Numbered from the stretch's first letter, positions 1-8,304 are shown. The stretch: DNA of 64,000 bases from Sphingomonadaceae bacterium (GCA_947463325.1 CANHQT010000003.1:62001-126000); one strand, 5' to 3'. Notes: generated from the sequence alone by a model not told the origin. A program made the numbers and translations.

Positions 1-2
1 CC

Positions 3-350
3 CGTATGATCGAGGAGAACAGCTACCTCACCGCCGATCAGGCGCGCCACCTCACCGAACAGGGCATCGCCCGCAATGAGGACGGCAGCTGGAGCTGGAA
101 GTTCGACAATTATCTCAACATCTGGCCGATCATCGACATCGGCCCGGATCAGCTCGCGGAATTGTGGGAAGCCATCACCTGCCCCACGATGCTGCTCTAC
201 GGCAAGGATAGCTGGGCAACGAGCCCGGCCGAGGACGGGCGGCTCAAGCATTTCCGCAACGCACAGTTGATGGAGGTTGAGAACGCCGGCCACTGGTTGC
301 ACCACGACCAGTTCGACCGGTTTATGGGGGTCCTCCGGGAGTTCCTGTAG
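3..350 (+). CDS. Alpha/beta hydrolase, C-terminal part only
   Basis: The reading frame is open from the left edge, so the start and the nucleophile elbow lie outside the window. The visible 115 residues look like the end of an alpha/beta hydrolase fold: a hydrophobic strand TMLLYGKDSW, where the Asp would be the acid of the triad, then VENAGHWLHHDQFDRF, where the first His after Gly is the expected catalytic base. The gene ends 7 bp before the stop of the convergent crotonase gene. It may belong to the acyl-CoA catabolic locus to its right, for example as an esterase or C-C hydrolase, but that is inference from position alone. Confidence 0.75.
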   Translation, partial: RMIEENSYLTADQARHLTEQGIARNEDGSWSWKFDNYLNIWPIIDIGPDQLAELWEAITCPTMLLYGKDSWATSPAEDGRLKHFRNAQLMEVENAGHWLHHDQFDRFMGVLREFL

Positions 351-357
351 GACGAAG

Positions 358-1137
358 CTAGCCTTGCCCGCGCCCGCGTTCGATCACTGCACGGCGGCGC
401 GCCTCGACATCTGCTGCCTCCACCCGCGCGTTGGCCGCGCGTGAGCGGCGTTGTTCGATCTCCAGTGCTTCGCCGAAGCTTGCCGCATAGCCTTCGTTGA
501 TCAGCCCCTTGTAGGCGCCGAGCATCGCTGGATCGATGCCCGCCATATCCTGCGCCAGAGCCACTGCCGTCGGCAGCAGCGCATCGGGTGCAACGACGCG
601 GTTCACCAGGCCCCAACGCTCGGCTGTCACGGCGTCGATGAAATTGCCGGTAAAGGCGAGTTCCTTCGCCCGCCCGATACCGATCATCCGCGACAATTTC
701 TGGGAAAGGCCCCAGCCGGGCATGATGCCGACACGCGCGTGCGTATCAGCAAAGCGCGCGTTGGCCGATGCGATCAGCAGGTCGCAGGCGAGCGCGACTT
801 CAAACCCGCCGGTGATGGCAACGCCATTGACCGCCCCGATCACCGGCTTGGTGCACAGCTCGATCGCCTTGACCGGATTGTCATCCGCATCCTCGGCATT
901 GGCCGCGCCGAGGTTGGCCGTGTCGGCGCCCAATTCTTTGAGATCAAGGCCGGCGGTGAATGCCCGCGTGCCTGCCCCGGTCAGCACGACCGCGCGGATG
1001 CCGTCATCAGCCTGCACCGCGCGCATCGCAGCGGCCAGTTCGCGCCGCAATGCCTTGGACAGGGCATTCATCGCCTCCGGCCGGTTCATTGTGACGATGG
1101 CGACCGCGCCTTCACGGGTGATGGTGACAAGAGTCAT
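358..1137 (-). CDS. Enoyl-CoA hydratase/isomerase family (crotonase) protein
   Basis: 259 residues, full length for a crotonase. The N-terminus VAIVTMNRPEAMNALSK and the oxyanion-hole segment FTAGLDLKEL are characteristic. The GGFEVALACD segment keeps the first catalytic Glu of enoyl-CoA hydratases, but by manual alignment the second Glu is replaced (THARVGIMPG instead of a PEILxGxxPG pattern), so hydration may not be the reaction; isomerase or other crotonase chemistry is possible. I chose the ATG at 1137 because GGAG lies about 9 nt upstream; a GTG at 1146 is in frame. It lies 20 bp downstream of a second crotonase gene and is probably co-transcribed with it. Confidence 0.9.
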   Translation of the reverse strand: MTLVTITREGAVAIVTMNRPEAMNALSKALRRELAAAMRAVQADDGIRAVVLTGAGTRAFTAGLDLKELGADTANLGAANAEDADDNPVKAIELCTKPVIGAVNGVAITGGFEVALACDLLIASANARFADTHARVGIMPGWGLSQKLSRMIGIGRAKELAFTGNFIDAVTAERWGLVNRVVAPDALLPTAVALAQDMAGIDPAMLGAYKGLINEGYAASFGEALEIEQRRSRAANARVEAADVEARRRAVIERGRGQG

Positions 1138-1157
1138 GGCCTGCACTCCAGAACGGT

Positions 1158-1955
1158 CTAGCGACCCGCATAGTTTGGCGGGCGCTTTTCAAGGAAAGCC
1201 GCCATCGCCTCGCGATGATCCTCGGTCGCGGCGAGGATGACCTGTTGCCGGTCCTCCACCGCCATGGCAGCTTCAAGGCTGGGCGCATCGAGCGCGAGAT
1301 TAAGCGCCTGTTTGGATAGCCTCAGGCCCCAAGGCGCGGTCAGCAGCATCTCGTTCGCAAGTTCCATCCCGGCATCGAACAGCGCGTCTTCGGCCACAAT
1401 CCTGCTGACCAGGCCCCGCGCCAGTGCGCGCTCGGCATCAATGAAGCGGCCGGTGAGGATCAGTTCGGCAGCAAGGCTGGCGCCGACCAGGCGCGGCAGG
1501 AAATAGCTCGATGCCATGTCGCACCCGCCCAGGCCCACCTTGATATAGGCGGCGTTCATGCGGAGGCTCGGCGCGGCAATGCGCACGTCGCTTGCCAGCA
1601 GGAGCGAGAAACCGCCACCGCAGGCCGCGCCATGGCCAAGAGCGATGATCGGCTGTGGGCAGGCGCGCATCGCGCGGTAGATGTTGCCGATCGCGGTCTG
1701 TGTGGCGAGCGTGCGCAGCACCGGGGTCTCGTCACTCTCCGACCGTTCAGCCTTGATATCGAGGCCGGCGCAAAAGGCGCGCCCCGCTCCGCGCAGCAGC
1801 ACCACACGCACATCCGGGCGCGCCTTCAACCCTTCGAAATAGCCGGACAGAGCCGCTGTCAGAACCGGATCGAGGGCATTGAGGGCGTCGGGGCGATTAA
1901 GCGTTGCCACCTCGACCTCGCCGCGCCGTTCGACCAGCAAAACTTCTTCTGCCAT
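1158..1955 (-). CDS. Enoyl-CoA hydratase/isomerase family (crotonase) protein
   Basis: 265 residues. VATLNRPDALNALDP, FCAGLDIKAE and the GHGAACGGGFSLLLASD segment place it in the crotonase superfamily. The Glu expected in the GGxE position of true hydratases is Ser here, and the second site reads KVGLGGCDMASSYFLPRLVG, a pattern with Asp rather than Glu; so this is probably not a standard crotonyl-CoA hydratase. An in-frame extension to 2069 exists but would overlap the divergent gene; the ATG at 1955 follows an AGAGAGGGA ribosome site and gives a normal N-terminus. First gene of the leftward unit, divergent from the thiolase operon across a putative operator. Confidence 0.88.
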   Translation of the reverse strand: MAEEVLLVERRGEVEVATLNRPDALNALDPVLTAALSGYFEGLKARPDVRVVLLRGAGRAFCAGLDIKAERSESDETPVLRTLATQTAIGNIYRAMRACPQPIIALGHGAACGGGFSLLLASDVRIAAPSLRMNAAYIKVGLGGCDMASSYFLPRLVGASLAAELILTGRFIDAERALARGLVSRIVAEDALFDAGMELANEMLLTAPWGLRLSKQALNLALDAPSLEAAMAVEDRQQVILAATEDHREAMAAFLEKRPPNYAGR

Positions 1956-1982
1956 CGTCTGAATCCCTCTCTTCCCGCAACT

Positions 1983-2002
1983 TTCCGTTTGCGTAAACGG
2001 AA
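1983..2002. promoter_or_regulatory. 20-bp perfect inverted repeat, putative operator
   Basis: The 8-bp arms TTCCGTTT and AAACGGAA are separated by GCGT and are exact reverse complements. The repeat sits in the short (about 85-97 bp) gap between the leftward crotonase unit and the rightward CoA operon, where one bound dimer could control both. The size and symmetry fit TetR-type or MerR-type (LiuR/PsrA-like) regulators of acyl-CoA catabolism, but no regulator gene is in the window. The symmetry is seen; the function is inferred. Confidence 0.5.
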
Positions 2003-2052
2003 GGGTTTGCACAAAGTCGGTCAAAAGCCAACGACAGAGGATGGCAGGCAGG

Positions 2053-3492
2053 ATGAGCGGAGCAGGCATTCACGGATTCGGCGCCTATGTGCCGGTGACG
2101 CGTCTGCAACGCAGCGCAATCCACGCCTTCAACGGATGGTTCGCGGGCGGCCTCAAAGGGCTGGCCAAGGGTGAAAAGGCCGTTTCCGGTTGGGATGAAG
2201 ACCCGATCACCATGGCGGTGGAGGCAGCGCGCGACCTGTACGCTGATGGCGCGCGCAACGCCGATGCCGTGACCCTTGCTTCCACCACCCATGTCTTTGC
2301 CGACCGCGCCAATGCCGGTGTGGTGAAAGAGGCGCTCAATCTGGCTGATACGGTGATGACGATGGATGCCGGCGGCAGCCAGCGCTGCGGCACATCATCG
2401 CTGATTGCCGCGCTTGATGCCGCGGCTGCGGGACGGACGACCCTGCACCTGGCGGCAGAGCGCACAACACCCAAGCCGGCAAGCGAGCGCGAAATGACAG
2501 CGGGCGATGCCGCCGCCGCCATCCTTGTCGGACCCGGCCCGGGGCTCGCGCGGCTGATTGCCCACCACAGCGTCGCCATGGATTTCGTCGATCATTTCCG
2601 CGAAGCGGGTGAGGCATCCGACTATGACTGGGAAGCGCGCTGGGTGCGCGATGAGGGCTTTGCCAAGATCGCCGTACCCGCGCTCAAGGCAGCGCTCGCC
2701 AAGGCGGGGTTGGACGGCGGGCGCGTCGCGCGGCTGATCGTGCCGGTGGCCGTGCGCGGCATTCCGGAACTGCTCGCCAAGTCCGCAGGTATCGCGCCAG
2801 AGGCCATTGCCGACACGCTGGGCGCGGTGATCGGCCATGCCGGTGCCGCCCAGCCGACGCTGATGCTCGCCCACGCGCTCGAAACCGCAAAGACCGGTGA
2901 CATCCTCTGTCTGGTCGGCTTCGGGCAAGGGTGCGACATATTGCTGTTCGAAGCGACCGGGGCTGGGGCCCGCCCGCGGCTCGGCGTCTCGGGCTGGCTC
3001 GCCCGCCGACGCGAGTCCCACAATTATGGACAGTATCTCTTCCACCGCGATCTGCTGTCGCTCGAAAAGGGAATGCGCGCGGAGCATGACAGCAAAACCG
3101 CGCTGACCGCGCTGTGGCGCAACCGGAAAGCTGTGATGGCACTGGTCGGCGGCCGCTGCACACGCACCGGTACGATCCAGTTTCCGAAGACCGACGTCAG
3201 CGTCAATCCGAACGATCACGCCATCCGCACGCAGGAGGATTATCCGCTGGCCGATGTGCCGGCACGCATCCTCACCTATACTGCGGACGCGCTCACCTTC
3301 TCCCCCGATCCGCCGAGCTGTTATGGCAATATCGAGTTCGAAGGCGGCGGGCGGATGATGTCCGAATTCACGGATATCGCACCCGATGCGCTGGAGGTCG
3401 GCACCGACCTCAGGATGATGTTCCGCATCAAGAGTTTTGACGAGCTTCGCGGGTTCCGCCGTTACTTCTGGAAAGCGGCACCGGCGCATTGA
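2053..3492 (+). CDS. HMG-CoA synthase-like thiolase-fold protein fused to DUF35 OB-fold domain
   Basis: 479 residues. Residues about 1-310 are a ketosynthase/HMG-CoA-synthase-like fold: AGGSQRCGTSSL gives the nucleophile Cys (about residue 112) and VIGHAGAAQP and VGFGQGCDILLFE are the C-terminal half-site. Residues about 360-475 are a DUF35 OB-fold (SCYGNIEFEGGGRMMSEFTD). By manual alignment the HMGCS catalytic Glu is Thr (STTHVF), the catalytic His is Pro (IVPVAVRG), and the Asn of KAS III is His in GHAGAA. The DUF35 zinc ribbon keeps only one of four Cys. True HMG-CoA synthase activity is therefore unlikely. An ATG at 2041 is also possible, but its AGAGG abuts it. First gene of the operon, 36 bp before a thiolase. 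Confidence 0.8.
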   Translation: MSGAGIHGFGAYVPVTRLQRSAIHAFNGWFAGGLKGLAKGEKAVSGWDEDPITMAVEAARDLYADGARNADAVTLASTTHVFADRANAGVVKEALNLADTVMTMDAGGSQRCGTSSLIAALDAAAAGRTTLHLAAERTTPKPASEREMTAGDAAAAILVGPGPGLARLIAHHSVAMDFVDHFREAGEASDYDWEARWVRDEGFAKIAVPALKAALAKAGLDGGRVARLIVPVAVRGIPELLAKSAGIAPEAIADTLGAVIGHAGAAQPTLMLAHALETAKTGDILCLVGFGQGCDILLFEATGAGARPRLGVSGWLARRRESHNYGQYLFHRDLLSLEKGMRAEHDSKTALTALWRNRKAVMALVGGRCTRTGTIQFPKTDVSVNPNDHAIRTQEDYPLADVPARILTYTADALTFSPDPPSCYGNIEFEGGGRMMSEFTDIAPDALEVGTDLRMMFRIKSFDELRGFRRYFWKAAPAH

Positions 3493-3498
3493 AATTGA

Positions 3499-3514
3499 CC
3501 CTCTCGGTAGAGAG
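3499..3514. repeat. Short intercistronic palindrome
   Basis: CCTCTC and GAGAGG flank a 4-nt GGTA loop between the HMGCS-like gene and the thiolase, just upstream of the thiolase ribosome site. It could be an mRNA-stabilising hairpin or a degenerate copy of the CCTCTCCCG-type palindrome at 52401. There is no T-run, so it is not a terminator. Confidence 0.35.
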
Positions 3515-3528
3515 GATGGGAGAGCAAG

Positions 3529-4734
3529 ATGGCACGTGGCATCAGGGACAAGGTGGCGATCCTCGGCATGGGCTGCGCCAAGTTCGGCGAACGGTGGGAC
3601 AAGGACGCCGACAGCCTGATGCTGGAAGCCTATGAAGAAGCAATCGCCGACGCCGGCATTGAAACCAGCCAGATCGACGCGGCCTGGCTGGGCGCCGCCT
3701 TCGATGCGGTCAACATCGGCCCCTCGGGCATTCCGCTCGCCATGGCTCTCAGGCTCAACGACATCGGCGTCACCAAGGTCGAGAATTACTGCGCGAGCGG
3801 GACCGAGAGCTTTCGCGGCGCTGTCTATGCCGTCGCGTCAGGCGCGGCGGACATCGCGCTCGCCATGGGCGTCGAGAAGCTCAAGGACACGGGCTATGGC
3901 GGGCTGCCCGTCCGCACCCGCGGGACAACGCATGACATGATCGGCGTCACCGGTTCCGCCCCAGGCAATTTCGCACAGCTCGCCTCTGCCTATCGCGCGC
4001 GTCATGGCGTCGGAGCGGACGACCTCAAGCGGGCGATGGCGCATGTCTCGGTCAAGAGCCACGCCAATGGCGCAAAGAACCCCAAGGCGCATCTGCGCAA
4101 CACCATCACCGAAGAGCAGGCGCTCAACGCACCGATGATCGCGGCCCCGCTCGGCCTGTTTGACTGCTGCGGCGTTTCCGACGGGGCAGCCTGTGCCATC
4201 GTCACCACCCCGGAAATCGCCAAGAGCCTCGGCAAGACGGACATCGTTACGGTGAAGGCACTCCAGCTCGCCACCTCCAACGGGTGGGAGCTGCAGGGGT
4301 CGGGATGGAATGGTGCTTATTTCCACACCACCCGCATCGCCGCGGCCAAGGCCTATCAGGAAGCCGGCATCACCGATCCCCGGAACCAGATCAGCCTCAC
4401 CGAAGTGCATGACTGTTTCTCCATCACCGAGCTGGTGACGATGGAAGACCTCCACATCAGCCGCGAGGGCGAAGCCTGGCGCGACGTGCTCGACGGCATG
4501 TTCGATGCCGACGGAAAAATCCCCTGCCAGATCGATGGCGGCCTCAAATGTTTCGGCCATCCGATCGGCGCATCGGGCCTGAGGATGATTTACGAAAATT
4601 ATCTGCAGTTGCTCGGCCGCGCAGGTGACCGTCAACGTGCCGAACAGCCGGTCTTTGCCCTGAGCCACAATCTCGGCGGCATGCCCAATCAGAATGTCAG
4701 TTCCATCGCCATTGTCGGGATGATGGGGGCTTAA
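3529..4734 (+). CDS. Thiolase family protein (SCP2/lipid-transfer type)
   Basis: 401 residues. The segment VENYCASGTESF carries the acylated Cys (residue 88), CFGHPIGASGLRMIYE carries the GHPxGASG motif, and HNLGGMPNQNVSS is the C-terminal Gly loop in which the usual second Cys of degradative thiolases (CxG) is absent, as in SCP2/sterol-carrier-type thiolases. These enzymes cleave or form beta-ketoacyl-CoA, often with a DUF35 partner; here a DUF35 domain is supplied by the gene immediately upstream. The ribosome site GGGAGAG precedes the ATG. Likely the C-C cleavage step of the pathway encoded by this operon. Confidence 0.88.
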   Translation: MARGIRDKVAILGMGCAKFGERWDKDADSLMLEAYEEAIADAGIETSQIDAAWLGAAFDAVNIGPSGIPLAMALRLNDIGVTKVENYCASGTESFRGAVYAVASGAADIALAMGVEKLKDTGYGGLPVRTRGTTHDMIGVTGSAPGNFAQLASAYRARHGVGADDLKRAMAHVSVKSHANGAKNPKAHLRNTITEEQALNAPMIAAPLGLFDCCGVSDGAACAIVTTPEIAKSLGKTDIVTVKALQLATSNGWELQGSGWNGAYFHTTRIAAAKAYQEAGITDPRNQISLTEVHDCFSITELVTMEDLHISREGEAWRDVLDGMFDADGKIPCQIDGGLKCFGHPIGASGLRMIYENYLQLLGRAGDRQRAEQPVFALSHNLGGMPNQNVSSIAIVGMMGA

Positions 4735-4740
4735 GTTGCG

Positions 4741-4761
4741 TCCTCCCCGAAGCAGGGAGGA
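4741..4761. repeat. Intercistronic hairpin with CGAA loop start
   Basis: TCCTCCC and GGGAGGA are exact complements around CGAAGCA, lying between the thiolase stop and the ribosome site of the acyl-CoA dehydrogenase. No T-run follows. It may stabilise the upstream transcript or be a dispersed REP-like palindrome related in style to those at 52401 and 61346. Confidence 0.4.
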
Positions 4762-4775
4762 TTTGGAGAGGAAGA

Positions 4776-5954
4776 ATGATGAACCCGGGTATGGATGCAG
4801 ATGTCTTTGAAGCCTTTCTTGACCAGCTGAAGCGCTATGTGCGCGAGCGGCTGATCCCGGCTGAAGAGGATGTCATCGCGAACGATCGCATCCCCGATGA
4901 CATTCTGGACGAAATGCGCGCCATGGGCCTGTTCGGCATCACCATCCCCGAGGAGTTCGGCGGTGCGGGCATGAACATCAGCCAGTATATCGAGACGGTA
5001 AAGCATCTTTCCTACGCGGCGCCGGCCTATCGCAGCACCATGTCGATCAACGTCGGCATGACCGGTTCAGCCATCAAGAATTTCGGCACACCCGAACAGA
5101 AATCCGAATGGTTGCCCCGCATCGCGTCTGGTGAGATCGCCTGCTTCGGCCTCACCGAACCGGGCAGTGGATCGGATTCCGCGGCCATGCAGACAATGGC
5201 TGTGCGCGACGGCAATGGCTGGCGGCTCAACGGCACCAAACGCTACATCACCAATTCCCCGCACGCGAAGATCGGCCTGATCATGGCGCGCACATCCAAG
5301 GATGCGCTGCCCAAGAACGCCCATGTTTCAGCCTTCATCGTCGACATGACGACGCCCGGCATCAGCATTGGCAGCCCCGACAAGAAAATGGGCCAGTCCG
5401 GCGCGCATATCGCCGACGTCATCATGGAGGATGTCCACATTCCGGCCGATGCATTGGTCGGCGGCGAGGAAGGGCGCGGTTTCCAGATCGCGATGCAGAG
5501 CCTCGACAACGGGCGCCTCTCCGTCGCGGCGATGAGCGTCGGCATGGGCCGCCGCATCCTCGATACGGCGGTGCGCTATGCCACCGAACGCAAGGCATTC
5601 GGGGAACCCATCGCCAATTTCCAGCTCATCCAGGCGATGCTGGCGGACAGCGATGCCGAGCTTTACGCCGCAGAATGCATGATTTCGGACGCCTGTGCGC
5701 GCGCCGACCGGGGCGAGGCGATCCTGCGGAAAGCCGCAGCCGCAAAGATGTTTGCATCCGAAACCTGCGGCCGGGTCGCTGACCGCTGCGTACAGGTGCA
5801 TGGCGGCGCGGGCTATCTTGCCGAATATGCTGCCGAGCGCTTTTTCCGCGATGCCCGCATCCTGCGCATTTATGAAGGCACCACACAGATCATGCAGCTC
5901 CAGATTGCCAAGCATCTGCTGCGTGAATTCGAGCGCGAAGGCGCGGTGTGGTAG
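4776..5954 (+). CDS. Acyl-CoA dehydrogenase
   Basis: 392 residues, a normal length for the family. The FAD- and substrate-binding signature CFGLTEPGSGSDSAAM, the TKRYITNSPHAKIGLIMA strand, the QVHGGAGYLAEY segment and the C-terminal RIYEGTTQIMQLQIAKHLL are all typical; the Glu in YEGT is the expected catalytic base. It introduces an alpha-beta double bond into an acyl-CoA and passes electrons to ETF. An AGAGGAAG ribosome site precedes the ATG. It lies in the catabolic operon between the thiolase and the CoA-transferase; a second, divergent paralogue follows two genes later, so the pathway probably has two dehydrogenation steps or two substrates. Confidence 0.93.
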   Translation: MMNPGMDADVFEAFLDQLKRYVRERLIPAEEDVIANDRIPDDILDEMRAMGLFGITIPEEFGGAGMNISQYIETVKHLSYAAPAYRSTMSINVGMTGSAIKNFGTPEQKSEWLPRIASGEIACFGLTEPGSGSDSAAMQTMAVRDGNGWRLNGTKRYITNSPHAKIGLIMARTSKDALPKNAHVSAFIVDMTTPGISIGSPDKKMGQSGAHIADVIMEDVHIPADALVGGEEGRGFQIAMQSLDNGRLSVAAMSVGMGRRILDTAVRYATERKAFGEPIANFQLIQAMLADSDAELYAAECMISDACARADRGEAILRKAAAAKMFASETCGRVADRCVQVHGGAGYLAEYAAERFFRDARILRIYEGTTQIMQLQIAKHLLREFEREGAVW

Positions 5955-5962
5955 GACGCTGA

Positions 5963-7156
5963 ATGTACCCCCTGCTAACCGGCCTCTCAGTCATAGAGGC
6001 CTCCTCTTTCGTCGCATCGCCGACCGCCGGCCTTTATTGTGCACAGATGGGCGCGGACGTGATCCGCGTCGATCAGATCGGCGGTGGACCCGATTTCAAC
6101 CGCTGGCCACTCGCTGCCAATGGTGCCTCGCTCTATTGGGAAAATCTCAACCGCGCCAAACGCTCGGTCGCGCTGGACCTGAGCTCGGGTGAAGGCCGCG
6201 AACTGCTGGCAGAGCTGGTGCGCGCCACCGGCCAGTGCATCACCAACTTTCCGGTCGGCAGCTTCATGGCCCATGATCGGCTGGCGGCCGGGCGCGCGGA
6301 TCTCATCACCGTCCGCGTCATGGGCCTCGCCGATGGCGGACCGGCGCTCGATTATACAGTCAATTGCGCGGTCGGCTTTCCTGACCTCACTGGGCCCGGG
6401 CCCGAACCGGTCAATCATGTGCTTGCCGCCTGGGACCTGCTCACCGGCGCCTATGCCGCCTTTGCCCTGCTCGCCGCGCTGCGCCGCCGGGAAATGACCG
6501 GCGAAGGGGGCGAGGTGCGCGTGCCGTTGATGGACGTTGCGCTTGGCACCGCCGCCAATCTCGGCATGTTCGCCGAGGTGCTGACCGGCGGCGGCAACCG
6601 CGAGCGACTGGGTAATGCCGTCTATGGCGCCTTCGGCCGCGATTTTCTTACGCGGGACGGGGTCAGGATGATGATCATGGCCATCACGGCGCGGCAATGG
6701 ACTGCGCTAGTTTCCGTCCTCGGCATCGAAGCAGAGGTCGCAGTGATCGAAACGGCGCGCGGCACCAGCTTTGCCAAGGACGAAGGCGAGCGGTTCCGTC
6801 ATCGTGACGCGCTGTTCCCGCTTGTTGAAGCGCGCGTCGTGCAGCGCGACCATGCCGAACTCGCCGCCGCGCTCGATGCTGCCGGCGGCTGCCATGGCGC
6901 ATACCGCACGATGCACGAGGCCGCGACCGACCCCGCGCTCGCTGCCAATCCGATGTTTGGCGCGAGCCCCAATCCGAGTGGGGAAAGCTATCCCGCAGCC
7001 GGCTCCTTCGCGACGCTGCCGGGGCTCGACCGGCTGCCGCCGCGGCCTGCCCCGCAGCTCGGCCAGCATAGTGAAGAGGTGCTGGCCGAACGGCTCGGCC
7101 TATCTGGCGGCGCGATTGCCGCCCTCATCGACAGGAAGATAGTGGCTCAAGCATGA
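5963..7156 (+). CDS. CoA-transferase family III (CaiB/BaiF-like)
   Basis: 397 residues. The N-terminal GLSVIEASSFVASPTAGLYCAQ and NLNRAKRSVALDLSS segments are standard for family III CoA-transferases, and VPLMDVALGTA carries the Asp (about residue 191) expected to form the aspartyl-CoA anhydride intermediate. Such enzymes activate carboxylic acids by moving CoA from a donor thioester. The stop overlaps the next start as ATGA, which argues for translational coupling. In this operon it probably activates the growth substrate or moves CoA between the two carboxylates of a dicarboxylic intermediate; the substrate cannot be told from sequence. Confidence 0.9.
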   Translation: MYPLLTGLSVIEASSFVASPTAGLYCAQMGADVIRVDQIGGGPDFNRWPLAANGASLYWENLNRAKRSVALDLSSGEGRELLAELVRATGQCITNFPVGSFMAHDRLAAGRADLITVRVMGLADGGPALDYTVNCAVGFPDLTGPGPEPVNHVLAAWDLLTGAYAAFALLAALRRREMTGEGGEVRVPLMDVALGTAANLGMFAEVLTGGGNRERLGNAVYGAFGRDFLTRDGVRMMIMAITARQWTALVSVLGIEAEVAVIETARGTSFAKDEGERFRHRDALFPLVEARVVQRDHAELAAALDAAGGCHGAYRTMHEAATDPALAANPMFGASPNPSGESYPAAGSFATLPGLDRLPPRPAPQLGQHSEEVLAERLGLSGGAIAALIDRKIVAQA

Positions 7157-8304
7157 CCGAGACATATGCCGATATCCGCGAGGCAGTGGCCCGCCTGTGC
7201 GCCGATTTTCCCGGCCCCTATTGGCAGGACAAGGACCGGGCCCGCGCCTATCCGACCGAATTTGTCGAGGCGTTGACGAAGAGCGGGTTCCTGTCCGTCC
7301 TCATTCCGGAGGAGTTTGGCGGGTCCGGCCTGCCGCTGTCCGCCGCCGCCGCGATTTTGGAGGAGATCCAGCGGCAGGGGTGCAATGGCGGGGCCTGCCA
7401 TGCGCAAATGTATGTGATGGGCACCGTATTGCGCCACGGCAGCGAGGCGCAAAAGCGCGAGTGGTTGCCCCGCGTCGCATCGGGCGAGCTGCGCCTGCAG
7501 GCGTTCGGCGTCACCGAGCCGACCAGCGGCACTGACACGCTGAGCCTCAAGACCACGGCCAAACGCGATGGCGATGCCTATGTCATCAACGGCCAGAAGA
7601 TCTGGACCAGCCGCGCCGAGCATAGCGACCTCATGATCCTGCTCGCCCGCACCACCCCGCGCGAGGAGGTGGCGAAGCGGACCGACGGCCTCAGCGTCTT
7701 CATTGTCGACATGCGCGAGGCAGTGGGCAACGGCCTCACCATCCGGCCCATCGAAACGATGATGAACCACTCGACCACCGAGGTCTTCTTCGACAATCTG
7801 CGCGTGCCCGCCGCCAATCTGATCGGGGAGGAGGGCCAGGGGTTCCGCTACATCCTGTCAGGCATGAATGCCGAACGGCTGCTGATCGCTGCCGAATGTG
7901 TTGGCGATGCAAAGTGGTTCATCGAAAAGGCCAGCAATTATGCACGCGAGCGCGTGCTGTTCGGCCGGCCGATCGGCCAGAACCAGGGCGTGCAATTCCC
8001 CATCGCCCGCGCCTATGCGCAGACACGTGCGGCGGATCTGCTCGTTGCCGAGGGCTTGCGCAAATATGAGGCGGGCGAAAATTGCGGCGAGGAAGCGAAC
8101 ATCGCAAAGATGCTCGCGGCAGAGGCCAGCTGGGCCGCGGGCGAAGCCTGCATCCAGACGCACGGCGGCTTCGGCTTTGCTGCGGAATATGACATCGAGA
8201 GGAAGTTCCGCGAGACGCGCCTCTATCAGGTCGCGCCGATCAGCACGAACATGATCCTTTCTTATGTGGCGGAGCATGTGCTGGGACTGCCGAGGAGCTA
8301 TTGA
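7153..8304 (+). CDS. Acyl-CoA dehydrogenase family protein, variant active site
   Basis: 383 residues. AFGVTEPTSGTDTLSLKT, GQKIWTSRAEHSDLMILLAR and QTHGGFGFAAEYDIERKF mark the family. At the C-terminus the usual RxYEG(T/S) pattern reads RLYQVAPISTNMIL, so Gln stands where many acyl-CoA dehydrogenases have the catalytic Glu; the base may be elsewhere or the reaction may differ. It overlaps the CoA-transferase by ATGA and the following hydratase by TGATG, so three consecutive genes are translationally coupled. It is clearly divergent from the acyl-CoA dehydrogenase at 4776, which suggests a separate step rather than a duplicate. Confidence 0.88.
   Translation: MTETYADIREAVARLCADFPGPYWQDKDRARAYPTEFVEALTKSGFLSVLIPEEFGGSGLPLSAAAAILEEIQRQGCNGGACHAQMYVMGTVLRHGSEAQKREWLPRVASGELRLQAFGVTEPTSGTDTLSLKTTAKRDGDAYVINGQKIWTSRAEHSDLMILLARTTPREEVAKRTDGLSVFIVDMREAVGNGLTIRPIETMMNHSTTEVFFDNLRVPAANLIGEEGQGFRYILSGMNAERLLIAAECVGDAKWFIEKASNYARERVLFGRPIGQNQGVQFPIARAYAQTRAADLLVAEGLRKYEAGENCGEEANIAKMLAAEASWAAGEACIQTHGGFGFAAEYDIERKFRETRLYQVAPISTNMILSYVAEHVLGLPRSY

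Noticed and set aside
2053-3492. Calling the HMGCS-like gene hydroxymethylglutaryl-CoA synthase
   Set aside because: Catalytic Glu and His positions are Thr and Pro by manual alignment, and the organism type normally uses the non-mevalonate route.
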